NCBI GenBank assembly: GCA_935421135.1
Contig: OW285193.1
Span: 15,672,099 to 15,736,098 of the forward strand
Reading direction: 5' to 3'
Source of the DNA: Bugulina stolonifera
Lineage: Eukaryota > Bryozoa > Gymnolaemata > Cheilostomatida > Bugulidae
Length of the DNA: 64,000 nt
In this document: positions 1 to 12,500 of the stretch, one piece after another
Layout of the letters: the number at the start of each line of letters is the position of its first letter
Numbering within the stretch: position 1 is the stretch's first letter
Notes under the pieces: generated by a model
Told to the model about the DNA's origin: nothing
The model's database searches: none
Seen by the model: the letters and a program-made list of their open reading frames with translations, nothing else
Translations under genes and position numbers: made by a program

Positions 1-660
1 TAACTGTTTAGCACTTCAACACATAGTTTAGAGGGAGATAACTCTCACGTGATGAGTAGATATACTGTTATACTCCATCATTCACTATCATCTGTCCACA
101 ATCAAGTTACTCAACGCCATTATCAGATAGGAGAGGACAACTCCAAATATGATCAACACTGCTACAGCCATGGTACTGGGAACTCTGTTATCTCTAATTA
201 GCCTACTAAAAGTGTGGTACAAGCTGATGTTTTTTTTGTATTTTATGTATTGTGTTTTTGTATTATTTTTGTAACTTTTTTCACTTTCAATACACTGAAG
301 AAATGTTTATATATACGGTTTTATTTTCTTTCCTATACCACTAGTAATAATATATTAATAAATTATACAATGCACAAGTAAACTGCTGTTATAAATATAA
401 GATACTAAAACCTCCGACTATCTTGAATTGAGCTTCAGGTGGGGGGTGGCTGGCTTATTAACCACACCAGTTGTACAGGCCTCATCAATATATAATTACT
501 GACAGTCATCAAAAAAACTCCCAAAAGATAATTATTGCTGTTAATTCTGAAGCTGAACTTCCTTGAGTCATTCTACTACTACAGCAGCTGTACTTACCAA
601 GGCTACCCATATTTGGTAGCGGCATCCTTTCATCTTCACCCACACACTGCTAATTCAACA
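1..660. other. Intergenic, no gene seen
   Basis: AT-rich sequence without a credible coding exon on either strand. It holds two copies of the short dispersed word described in the findings (near 31-46 and 131-145). A 3' end of a gene lying outside the window cannot be excluded. Confidence 0.4.
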
Positions 661-1200
661 TGGACAGAACACTAAGTGAATATGAACGCCAAACTGAGAT
701 GAACACTAAAACTAACATCTCAATGAGCTATAACAAGAACACCAACTGAACATTAATATAATAAATACTGAACCCAATTAAAACACTAATATAAAAATTA
801 ACTAAACATAACTAAAAATTAGCGCTAAAATAAAGTTAACTGACATGAGCACAAACTTAACAACATTAAAAAGAACCACAATATTAAACATCACCATGGA
901 CAATAGCTGAACATAATGTTATCATAAACAGGAAAAAGTGAACATCTACATAAACACCAATTAAACATGAAATCAACATTAGCTGAACATTTAATATGAG
1001 CATGTAGATACTACAATATAATATTATAGTACATGTATCTACATGCTCATATTAAATGTTCAGCTAATGTTGAGTCCATGTTTAATATTGTAGTACATGT
1101 AGCTAATACATGTATCTAACATAGTTGACGCTAGCAAAAAATTAACAAACACTCCAATTCAACATTAACATAAAAAGAATTGTAATAACACCATAAGTAC
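661..1200. repeat. Degenerate A-rich repeat tract with a hairpin
   Basis: The tract is built from irregular variants of a 10-15 base word around AACATTAA and GAACACTAA. Within it, 975-1011 and 1035-1071 are perfect 37-base reverse complements separated by a 23-base, partly palindromic AT loop. No coding potential is seen. It may be the decayed remains of a mobile element. Confidence 0.65.
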
Positions 1201-1239
1201 CATGACAGGTAAGTTTAATGTTGGCCTTTTCATTAAATC

Positions 1240-1620
1240 GATGTCAGCCAGCTCCTTAGACTAATCACAGCGAGTGCAGAAAAGGTATCTCTAACTTGTA
1301 TCTCATCTGCCTCTGCTCTGTGGTAGCGGGTGCCTGCCGTAACCCTGTGCTGTGTCTTCTATTCTTAGGCCATAGAATTTGAGATCCCTCTTGATCGTGT
1401 CCATCCATCCATGCTTTGGTCATCCTCGGTTTCTCTTGCCATTGACTTGAATCTCAGGAACTCTCTTGATGTGATCTTTCTAGTTTTCTAGGCACACATG
1501 TCCAAACCACTGAAGTCTTCTTCTTTTCATTAAGCCTGTTATTTCCATGACCTCTGCTTCTTTTCTGATGCTCTCATCTGTCCTGTGCCAGACCGATTCT
1601 GAAGCAGTAGAGCAACACCC
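1240..1620 (-). mobile_element. Decayed non-LTR retrotransposon (LINE) 3' ORF remnant
   Basis: Read on the minus strand, the segment gives broken pieces typical of the end of a LINE reverse-transcriptase ORF: a RRRLQWFGHV-like motif, then a basic stretch, then a KHGWMDTIKRDL-like motif. In the family the same order is seen (LRWFGHVxR, GRPxRRWxDxxxxDL). In-frame stops and phase changes interrupt it, so it is a dead fragment. The clade cannot be decided from this piece. Confidence 0.65.
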
Positions 1621-1675
1621 TCTTCTCCCAAACATGTACAAAAAAATGAAGTTCTAGGATACTCAAAGTAAGGTA

Positions 1676-1846
1676 CAGTGAAACTTGCATAACTTAGCCT
1701 TGAATAACTCAAAAACTTGGTTAGTCCAAACTATTAGCCTTGGTCCCTGCAGAGCACTATATAATGAATTCAATTAAACGAGGTGATCTTACAATTCAAA
1801 CCAATTATGGCAGTCCCTTGCATTTTAGATTAAGCAAATTTCACTG
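1676..1846. mobile_element. 171-bp MITE, pogo/Tc1-mariner type
   Basis: The left end reads CAGTGAAACTTGCATAA and the right end is its near reverse complement (TTAAGCAAATTTCACTG), so about 17 bases form an imperfect terminal inverted repeat. Both ends are flanked by TA (1674-1675 and 1847-1848), the target duplication of Tc1/mariner and pogo elements. There is no ORF inside. The boundaries are well defined. The superfamily is inferred from TA plus the CAGTGAAAC start. Confidence 0.75.
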
Positions 1847-1849
1847 TAC

Positions 1850-3440
1850 TGACACCATTGAGTAATTAATGCTTGACAAAAAAATTGAAGGCATTGCTTT
1901 GTTGAGAAGATCATCCACACTGGTGTAATCATGGAGTTCGGTTCTGTATGGCTGCAATCTTACTCCTTGCTGTAATAAACACTGGAAAAGATTAAAGGAA
2001 ACAATGGATTACAATGATAAATGGTAGACAGCAATATTGCTAATCGGTTGCATGGACTTGAATGTTCAACACTTTAAATGTAATGTACTAAATGTAGCCA
2101 CTGGGACGGGAAAATATTATTTGGATAGAATGTTCCCATTTGGAACATCAATTACTTCGACATAAAAGAATAGTATATATTGTGGTGAGTTGATTGTATG
2201 AAGGGCTGAGGCCTGACGACGGAGTATGGGGGCTGATGGGAAATAAACCGGATTAAATGAAGTGAAATTATTACATTTTCCCTATGATCACCTCAATTAT
2301 TAAGATCTTTCAGTGCTAAATCACATTTTTGAAGGACTGAGAATTTTGTTTTAGATTCAGTTGCCATCTAGTACCAATAAGGAGACATACTAATATTTAT
2401 ACATCTTCAAAGTTCTTCAGACTATACTAGGAGTCTCTCAGCCCAAGTTGCGAATGAAACTAAAGCCCGGAATGTCTAGGATAGTTAGAGCAGGTGAAGG
2501 CACTCTGGTCCTGTCGATGCGCAAGATATAGAGAGAAGACCGCAGTCGGACCTGTTAGTCATCGAATAATAAACAAAGATAGGATTTTCCCAGTGATAAG
2601 CATTGCTAGGTTGGCCCTGGGTCTCTATAGTAACTTATGGGTCAGGTGCTACCACCGGCCGATCTTTACAATATCATCCCATATATCCAAAACAGTACTA
2701 GAAATTAATCAAACCCAGCAGCATGTCATTGGAGACAATTTAAATTCTATCTATCCTACATACATGTACATGAAGGTTAAGCTAAATAAACGGAAACCAT
2801 TCAATTGTAATATTTTATCACCCTGCGGGTTGCTTTACATTCCTAATAAATAGTTTTTACAATGATAAGTTGTAATTTATGGTTTAAAAAACTTTAATGT
2901 GAAAGCATGCTGTGGTAGAAATACTAGTAGTTCAACATCACAAGTTTTTTTTAAAAACTACTCTAATTCCATCAACTATCAGTCAACCAAACATTGAGCC
3001 ACATTACCAATCAAAACAAAACCATGTTGTTGATTTCCACCATTAGAGTATCTGTTTAGACCAACATAAACAGCTTTGAAGACATCGTGTTAATAATTGT
3101 CCAGTTACAGCAGTACGCCATAGATATGACCCATTGATAGCTCGGTCACCCAACTATCAAGATTGCAGTCATGTACAGTTGTGGGGCAATTTGAATAGCC
3201 GTAGTGATGGGGTTAGTCGTCAACCAAGAAAATATAGAAAAGACAACGGTTATCTCAAATTTCTGTGCTCAACTCGAAGATTGCTGTTTCTAGGTTGAAA
3301 AATTTAGCAACAATGCACTTCAGGCACCATGGCTGATGATAGCTATCGGGAAAATAAGTAGTGTAAAGTATCCCAACTTTCCTACGGTGGTTTTCACTGC
3401 ATTTAAAACATCTACTCCAGCCATATTCACAGGACATAGC
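1850..3440. other. Intergenic, no gene seen
   Basis: Short ORFs occur here on both strands, but none has splice context, a recognisable domain or a paralogue. A patch near 2180-2260 resembles the AATAAA-bearing end of a repeat, but no element boundary can be set. Confidence 0.4.
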
Positions 3441-3459
3441 AGTTGGTAATCATAGTACA

Positions 3460-3465
3460 TTTATT
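3460..3465 (-). terminator. Candidate polyadenylation signal of UTP20
   Basis: AATAAA on the minus strand, about 90 bases past the UTP20 stop codon. It is the nearest canonical hexamer and would give a very short 3' UTR. Other AT-rich hexamers nearby make it provisional. Confidence 0.4.
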
Positions 3466-3553
3466 TACATAATTTGCTATAAGAAACTTTAATAATGTAA
3501 TATTAAATTGTATTAAACCTTTACTTTTATAAATAAAAAAATATTATAACAAA

Positions 3554-6500
3554 CTATTGCAAAATAGCCATGTCACGTACTCCTTGCTTTTTTCGTTTAA
3601 CGACTTTGTTTCCTTTGAATTTGGTTTGCTTCTGGGATGTTCGTTTTGCTAAACCTTTCTTGCTGTGAAGCTTTATTTTCTTATTAGCAGCAATGCTAGG
3701 ATTGGTTACAGCCTGCAAAAGAGAGAGAATGATGACCTCCTTGTATTATTTATCTACTGTGCCCTGCATGTTCATGACAATCTATACAACACTAAGCAAG
3801 TTGATGCAGGTAAAGTGTAACCAAGTTGATGCAGGTAAAATGTAACTGAGTATTATTGACTAACCTGTTGTGCTAGTTTACGTTTCCTCTCTGTCTTCCT
3901 TAGAGTAGCAGCTTTATGTATGCTGGCATAGATAGTGGAGTAGGTGGATACCCCCACCTTATTCTTTAGTAAAGTAGATACTTCACCTGCTAGATTTCTC
4001 AGGTCTTCGGTTTCTATAAGTGCAGAACATGCATTCAGGGTGCAACCAACAGACAGATAGAACATTCAAACAAAAACTAATGAAAGAAAGGAAACTGGTG
4101 TATTAGCTAACAGAAAGGTATATGATTACTATATTGGCCAAGCCAGGGACAGACATTCCTGTATAAACAGGACACATAGACAGGATAACTACCACAGAGA
4201 TGGGTATTATAATAAATGTACGTGAAAAACACTTGTTCACAAGACACTAAAAGACATGGTTTCACCCCCACCCCAGTATCTAAGCGTACTTTTATTATGC
4301 TTGTAGCGCAACCCTATCCAATTCGATAACACACATGGCCTTACTAATTAATAGTGAATGTGCTGGTACCCAGCTGCCTTGAACAGGTCAGATGATATTA
4401 CAGTGAATAACTCACCTGGAAACAATCTCACCATACTCAGCTCTCTGTGAATGGGAGGTAATATATTCTTGAGTTGCTCTTGCAGGTTCTCAGGACTCAA
4501 CTCCATAGCAATTGCTGCCAGGCATTTAAACACATTGCTTCTCTACCAACACAACAGGCAGTAGCCATGTGAATATAAGAGTGTTAGAAAATAATTTGTA
4601 AACGATTATTGAGACCAACTCTAAATATGACCATATCAACAACATTCACAGGACTATCTACCTCGGCTCAAATGTGTCACCAACTTGGGAGTTGCCTCAC
4701 CTTCAGCTTAGGTAAGAGATTCTACAGACTGTACAAAAGCTTTTTGGTTTTCATAGCTATTGGCCACATTATCATACGATCCAATTTGGAGGTAAGATAA
4801 TTCCAAATTGTTATAGTCTAAATTAAAGAGAAGAACCGTATAAGCCTGAGTTCCCTAGGTGTCCTTTAAACAACTTACCTTGATAGACTCCCTTGGAGAG
4901 TTAGTAGCTTCAAACGTGGCAACTTTGCCAAGACGTCGAATCAACCAATCCACTGAGACTGACTGTTTCTGGTTGTTATCTTCATTCTCAGTGGTTACTT
5001 CTGCAGTGGTGGATACAGTTGCATCTGTGTTTGCTGGGGGAGAGGACCTGCTGGTCTCACCTTCATCAGAGTTTATGTCGGTGTCTGCTGCATAGAAGAG
5101 ATAGAAATATGGAGTTACCTCCACACAATAATGTAGAGTATGAGTATAGGGTGGAATGATTTACAGAACTTAGGTGTGAATTCCCACGACGTGCATAGGA
5201 AAAGGGTGCACCAGATAAAGCAGGGACAAGCTACTGAAGTAATAAAAATGTAAAATAGTTACCTGATGAAACAGAAGGCTTGGATTCAGGTAATCTCCTT
5301 ATGACCTTGACTAGAAAGACTAAATTCTTCACGATCTACAATAAAGTAACATTTATACATGACCTTATCATCAACACTGGGGTCTAGGAATACAGGATAA
5401 CATTTTGAGACATGGGCCAAATCATGGGGACTGTCCCAGAGTGGGTTGCAGACCCGACACAGATTTAATTTTCTTTGTTACAACGTGAAAGAGGATGTTG
5501 AGTTTAGTCTATCTGTAACAAGAAATTTTTTTAACCCTAACGGTGTAGCAATGGGAGCCCTGTGAAAATGGCTCTTTTGGAGTTGTCTCCTCACATTTTG
5601 TCAATTTTTGATTTTTTGCATTTTTCTGCACTGAATATCTCTGAAACCATTTGTTTGATCTCTTTCAAATTTTGTGTGTGTTTTACCCTACCTCTATGGT
5701 ATACTATTAGTCAACAGTTTAAAGCATAGATAGTTACAGGAGCTTACCATGCGGCAGCTAAGCCATGCAAAAAATGGCATCAGAAGTTGAGGTGGCAGAT
5801 TTTGCCAATATTGGGGACGCTAGATTTCAGTTAACCCTTCAACAGAATGATAATATTTTGATTGATTACATTCATGTAGCCTTCTTGATTCATGTTATAA
5901 CTAAAAAACAATAATTTTTTCTCAACTTCCTGTTTTACACACACTTTTCACAATGGCCGCCAACAAAATCGGTGCTGCAGCAGCGTTTTGGCAGCAAAAA
6001 TGCACCATGACTGCGGTAAAAACTTTAGGTTTAAAACATGTTTCCTATACAATTCACACCTGTAGATTTCATTTCTGCAGTGAAAATCAATGCTTTCTGA
6101 CTTTTTCTATTAGAAAATTAGCATCAAAGTCCCTTCTCATTTACATGCATTTGCATGCTATTCTATATACTGTGGATTTCATTCAACCCTCATCAGCATG
6201 TGCACTTGCAGATTTTGAGAGACTGAACTCGGATGCAGGTATGTTTGGTTGTGCAGCAGTAAATGAGAATGACGGAGATGGGATGTCATGGTACAGTATA
6301 CGTATTGATACTTCGCCATCAGAAGTTCTCCGTGCTATTAATGATTGTCCTTGTCGTTCGAAGCAGTGATGCATTCTGGTGCCTGGTATCATTGGTGCAT
6401 TGCTGTGCCTATCATCCTGCTGCTTCTGATACTTTTTTTACATTTTGGGAGCCATACCAAGCTTCTTTTACTTGTCTCTCTTAGTACAGGAAATTCGTTC

Positions 6501-9500
6501 ATAATTCTCTCTCTTGTCCAGCTGTCTGGTAGGAGCGTTATAAGGCGTATCTAATCAGCTCTTGAACTGACTAATATTTTGGCTCTGATTCATTCAATTA
6601 ACTTTCCATAATCATTTTCACTCTGAGTGGGTTCCACCCCAGTCATGTACGCCAGCTTGCTAGCTACTGCATCAATAACCTGAGCTAACTTTCGACTTAT
6701 ATATAGGCTTTTCTTTTCACTGTGAACATTCGGGCAACTTCATGTGGTTTGATTGGTGTTGCAAACTCTGTGAGATGGATTGATTGATCCCAATGACTCT
6801 TCTATTTCCTGATTATCCTGAGGGTGATAGTTGGAACCCATTGTAGTACATGTTGGAGTTTCTGTTGTAGGATTATCTAAATAAGTTCGTAATTTCCTGA
6901 TACAATTACGACAAATCTTTCTTCCTTCATGACTATCTATACCAATCTGGCTGAGTTCAATTTGGAGTTTTTGTGTTACATAGGCAACGTTTTTTGAACT
7001 GCCTGACTTTGTTTTATGCATTTGAAATGGATCAAAACAGCAACGATTGACATGAATGTTTGATGTGTACGATGTTGTGAAAATGGCTAGATGGTGGCAG
7101 CATATTAAGTTGGTGGAATTGAGCCTAACACCTACAAATCACAGAAATATGTTCTAATAGAAATGATGTCAAAATATGAGAGATATTTGCTCTTCATCCT
7201 TAAAAGTTTTTCAGGTGTCAACGTCAAAACATTGATGCAATTGGGTCCTTAAGGCACTGTATTTTCATAAACCAATGCGCACCCATCAAAATGTCAACAA
7301 GCTGTCATGCTTCATAATAAACGGTCCATTAAACTTCACCTTCCACTAATTACATACCTGACCACATGAACATTTATTCCAACCGGAACAACAGCGTTGC
7401 TGCCTAGTTGCCGTTCAGCAGTATTAACGTACATTTACTTGGATTCAAAGCACTTTGATATCATATGCAGTTTACATGGATTTGAAAGTGATGCCATAGT
7501 AGCTGACTGATTGTGCACTGTTCAGGTAGACTGGTTGCTCAATAATGACTAGTGCAGTTCTATTCCTGTGTTTTTTCATTGGAATGATAGGGAAGTCACC
7601 CTGTTTTAGTGAGTTATGCTACCTCTGTGCATTATCACTATTGTTTACTGTTAGAAAGGGAATGCCCAACATTATTGTCATTATTATACCTGGATGATCA
7701 GAGATTGCTAGTGGCCATGTAAAACATTTGAATATGTGTGAGCTAGAATGGTATAAGAGAGAGACTGTTATTAGTATTGGAATGAGACCACAGTATATAG
7801 AATAGCATGCAAATGCATGTAAATGAGAGTTAAATGAGAAGAGACATTGATGCTAATTTTCTAGTAGAAAGAGTCAGAAAGCATTGATTTTCACTGCAGA
7901 AATGAAATCTACAGGTGTGAATTGTATAGGAAACATGTTTTAAACTTAAAGTTTTCACCGCAGTCATGGTGCATTTTTGCTGCCACAGGAAGTTGAGAAA
8001 AATTTATTGTTTTTTAGTCATAACATGAATCAAGAAGGTTACATGAATGTAATCAATCAAAATATTATCATTCTGTTGAAGGGTTAACTGAAATCTAGCG
8101 TCCCCAATATTGGCAAAATCTGCCACCTCAACTTCTGATGCCATTTTTTGCATGACTTTGCTGCTGCATGGTAAGCTCCTGTAACTATCTAAGATTTAAA
8201 CTGTTGATTAATAATATACCATAGAGGTAGGGTAAAACACACACAAAATTTGAAAGAGATCAAACAAATGGTTTCAGAGATATTCAGTGCAGAAAAATGC
8301 AAAAGTTCAAAAATTGACAAATTGTGAGGAGATAACTCAAAAAGAGCCATTTTCACAGGGCTCCCATTGCCACACCGTTAGGGTTAAAAAAATTTCCTGT
8401 TACAGGTAAACTAAACTTAACGCCCTCTTTCACATGGTAGCAAAGAAAATTAAATCTGTGTCGGGTCTGCAACCCACTCTGGGACAGTCCCCATGATTTG
8501 GCCCACATACATTGTACATGTAATATATGCAGATTGCTAGATTGTAAATTGAACTTCAACAGTGCAGCAACACACTGAGTACACATGAATGACCCGAGTT
8601 AAGAATGGCACAGCAGGTCATGACAGGTCACAGCAGGTCACGGCAGGTCACAGATCTCACCTGAGAGGCAAACTCTTCCTCCATGTAACGAGAACTGAGC
8701 TGAGTACAAAAGTCTGCAGTGAAATCTCTCAGCTTCTGCCGAGTGTCCGTCAACATAAACATCATCGTCTTGTCATACTGACATTGACCTTTCTTGCCCG
8801 TGTCCTTGAGGGTCGCAGTGTGTGCCAAGGGCTGAGAGAGAACCGCAGCCACTAGTTCCTCAGGGTTGTAAGTACTGAACACCAGTCCAAACACTTGGGC
8901 TGTAGCAAACCTTACCCAAGCATGTGGATGAAGCATATGCTGCCGGATATGTTCTGTATAACACAATACCACTGTCACATAATTACTTTATAAACAGCCA
9001 AAACCAAAACTAACATTCACAGACAAATGAAACCGGCATCTTTATAATCTAGTGCACACATACATATTGAACAGTATGAATACTGAGATGGTGACTTAGA
9101 GCACCGACAGAAAGGAAGCTACATGTACGTGAGCTGACAGGTGGTTACAAGTGTCTCACCTAGTATCTTATCAAAAACACTCTGTCTCAGTACCCTGGGG
9201 CACTCTCTAACTACTTTCATAGTCATGAGAATTATATGATAGAGCTGTAGATCCTTGCTTGCATCACTTTCTCCCTCCTATAATAAAGAGTAAGATATTA
9301 GCTTGAGCCACCATTGAGATGTGATATGCTATGATGAATGACCTTTTAGTAAAAAGTAGAACCACAGCATAACGCTACATGATGTGATATACATGTACAT
9401 GTAGTACATATGTATGTACAGTATAGACAATAAGACAATGGCCATATTATGGAAACAAACATGGCTAGAAAGGTGCGCCAGAGGTTTCAACTATGTAGAC

Positions 9501-12500
9501 TGGGGAGGGAAGAGGGGTGGGTATGCGGATACACCTTACCATAGTTGTGTAGAGCTGGGGCTGCAGGGACTTCTCTATGACAGGAAGTAGGTCACCAAAC
9601 CTAGACGAGAAAGAGTCACACTCAACCTCGATAAACAGTCCGATGATCTGAGCAGCCATCTGCACAATCTCTACCTGATCCTCCTGGAGCCAGGTGAACG
9701 CCATACTGAACAGTTTAGTTCTGTAGTTCCTCTCTACACGACCCAACAGTGTCTTCACACCAAGAGCTGCCAGCTTCCTGCACTTCTCAGAATCATCGTT
9801 CACCCGAGCACGAGCCAGAGATATAAAGAGTGTAGATGAGAACATATGCACGGTTTTCTAAAATAATAATGATGGAGAACAAAGTCAAAACACTGAGCTT
9901 GATCAGTGAATATAACTATAACAGAATATACAGACTAGATACACAAACAGACATAAGGCTAAACCCATATTTTGGAGCGCGGACATTTGAACCATGAGCA
10001 CTTTTAATATATTCAATATGTTGTCATATGGAAGCATAATTTATGATTTATGCTAGGTTATGACATGGGAGTATTCAAGGTGTGGTGCGAGTTAGTCTAC
10101 AGGGTGTAATGAATGAACAGAACTGGCGGTACCTGAGGGAATGCAGTTAGCATGGCACCCAGCATCTCATAGATACTCTCTCTACCATGCTCTGCCTTGT
10201 AGTCCAGATTGTCAAGATAGAAGTTGATGTGTTTAGGCAACCCTTTACCAAGAGGGTAGTCCAGGAGGAACTGTAGCACAACCTACAATACATCCAATAT
10301 TTGATGCAACTCAAATGGTTGTTTGCAATAAAACTATGGCTTTAAGAGTACAGTACAATACATCTTGTCTTTTTTCCATATCACTAAGGTTGTGGACACC
10401 ACAAACAATATCTTTAGTGCCAGAACTAACAACTACATCTAAGTAACTAAATTACAGCTCAAGACAGCAGTCAGGATGTGCATGTGTAGGTCACGATGGA
10501 ATGGGATAGCAAAAAGAGTTTGACACAAAATATGTAACACATGAAGTTCAGCTGACACCTGCACTCGTCTCTCTGCTGATACCCACACTCACCTGTCAGC
10601 TAATACACACACTCACCTACACACACTCGGCTGTCAGCTAATACACACACTCGGCTGTCAGCTAATACACACACTCACCTGTCAGCTAATACACACACTC
10701 ACCTGTCAGCTAATACACACACTCACCTGTCAGCTAATACACACACTCACCTACACACACTCGGCTGTCAGCTAATACACACACTCACCTGTCAGCTAAT
10801 ACCCACACTCGGCTGTCAGCTAATACACACACTCACCTGTCAGCTAATACACACACTCACCTGTCAGCTAATACACACACTCACCTGTCAGCTAATACAC
10901 ACACTCGCCTGTCAGCGGACACCTGCACTCGCCTGTCTGCTGACACCTGCACTCACCTGTCTGCAGTTCAGTCTGACATCAGATGACTCGCTCTTCACTG
11001 ACAGCTCCTCCACTTTCCTGATAACTTCGTATAGTAGTTTACACAACAGCTTTCTAGAGATCACAGCCTAGAGAGAAGGATGTGAAGAGTGACTACTCTA
11101 TCACGAGCAGATAAGAAAACAAAACTAAACCATAGCTTCCCCCAGCTAGCAGTTAACAGACATTAATGCATCCTTCCTACTGGTTGGAGTGTTTTAGAAG
11201 GTACGTATACTAGAAACCTATTCGTATGATCATTCCATGTAGCCATACCAACAAGTAACAACAATACAATACATGTATATTGTTCAGAATTTTAGTGGCT
11301 ACATTCTGAGCACTATGACATCGTTTGAAAGGCTACAGTACAGTACAGCACAGCACAGCACAGCGCAGCGCAGTACAGTGCAGTAACAGTACAGCACAGT
11401 ACAATGGTGCTACAATATAAATTCTACACCAAGCAGATTACCTTGAGTAGAGAGAAGGCAGTAGCTTGTTTATAATGGTCTACAATATCAGCCTCTGCAT
11501 ACGTCAGCAAGACCTCTACCTTGTCTTCAGTCCACTGGTAGTAGCTACATGTTTTCAGTACCATTGAGATGAACTGTAATAAGTAACACTTACTGCTATT
11601 ACTACTACCAAATAGTGATACCACAGACTCTCAGTGGTGCAGCTCGGAATACAATATTACGACTATTAGGTATGGCTGGTACCTAACCAAGACTAGTATT
11701 GCTACTATAGCTAGTACTGAGGAGAATACCGACCCAATCCAGTGACACAGCAATCTAGACGTCTAACAATGTGACTAGTGCCATGGAGAATATGTAATAC
11801 TTCAGTCTTAACCTGTATGTTTCGCTATGTGAATGCATTAAATCAGAGTGGAAAGTAAACCATTAGATTATGTAAACTGGATGAGACGTCAAGGTTAGAG
11901 TAACTCACCCTGAAGCAGAGCTGACATAGCTCAAAGCTGTCACCAGATGTCACCCCACTAGCACTGTATGTATTTAGTAGAAGGAAGAGAGAGCTGATTA
12001 TCTTATCCATTGAGTTGAGTAGAGAGGGTAGACCTACATAGACAAATAGTGAGGGACAGGTGTGTAAGAGCATGTACAAGATAGGGTACTGGGCAACGAG
12101 ACTGGGCATCCAATGGTTGTCACACCAGTAAAAACCCCATGTCGTTTCTAAACTAAACTATAATACTATTTATATACAACTCTATCTGATGGGTAGCTAC
12201 TTCTACCCTTAAACAGCAAGGCTTATCCAACAACAAACACAATTTAGAGCATGCGCTACGATCCTCAATAAATCCTTCAGCATGTGAAGAAAACGACTTT
12301 TATAAAAGAATGTAATTTGACCTTTGAACTTGATGACGAAGGTGAAGCAGATAAGTGACTCTATAATGACAGGTAAGTTTTCAGCAGACAAAGCTTCTAT
12401 TAGTGGCTGTACAAATGGATCAACCATCCTAGCATGGTCTTCATTGTTGTACATGATCTTGGCCTTCTTGAGCAGCATGTGAAACAACTACAACACATTT

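Noticed and set aside
2494..2853. 119-codon plus-strand ORF
   Set aside because: No splice context, no domain, composition like the surrounding spacer, and a reading through an apparent repeat boundary.
5953..6369. 138-codon ORF starting MAANKIGAAAAF in the left arm of the foldback element
   Set aside because: It lies mostly in the inverted-repeat arm, its matching arm has lost the start region, and no domain is recognised.
10551..10956. CRISPR-like array of regular short repeats
   Set aside because: The units are contiguous without unique spacers, lie in a eukaryotic intron and include the splice donor, so this is a minisatellite.
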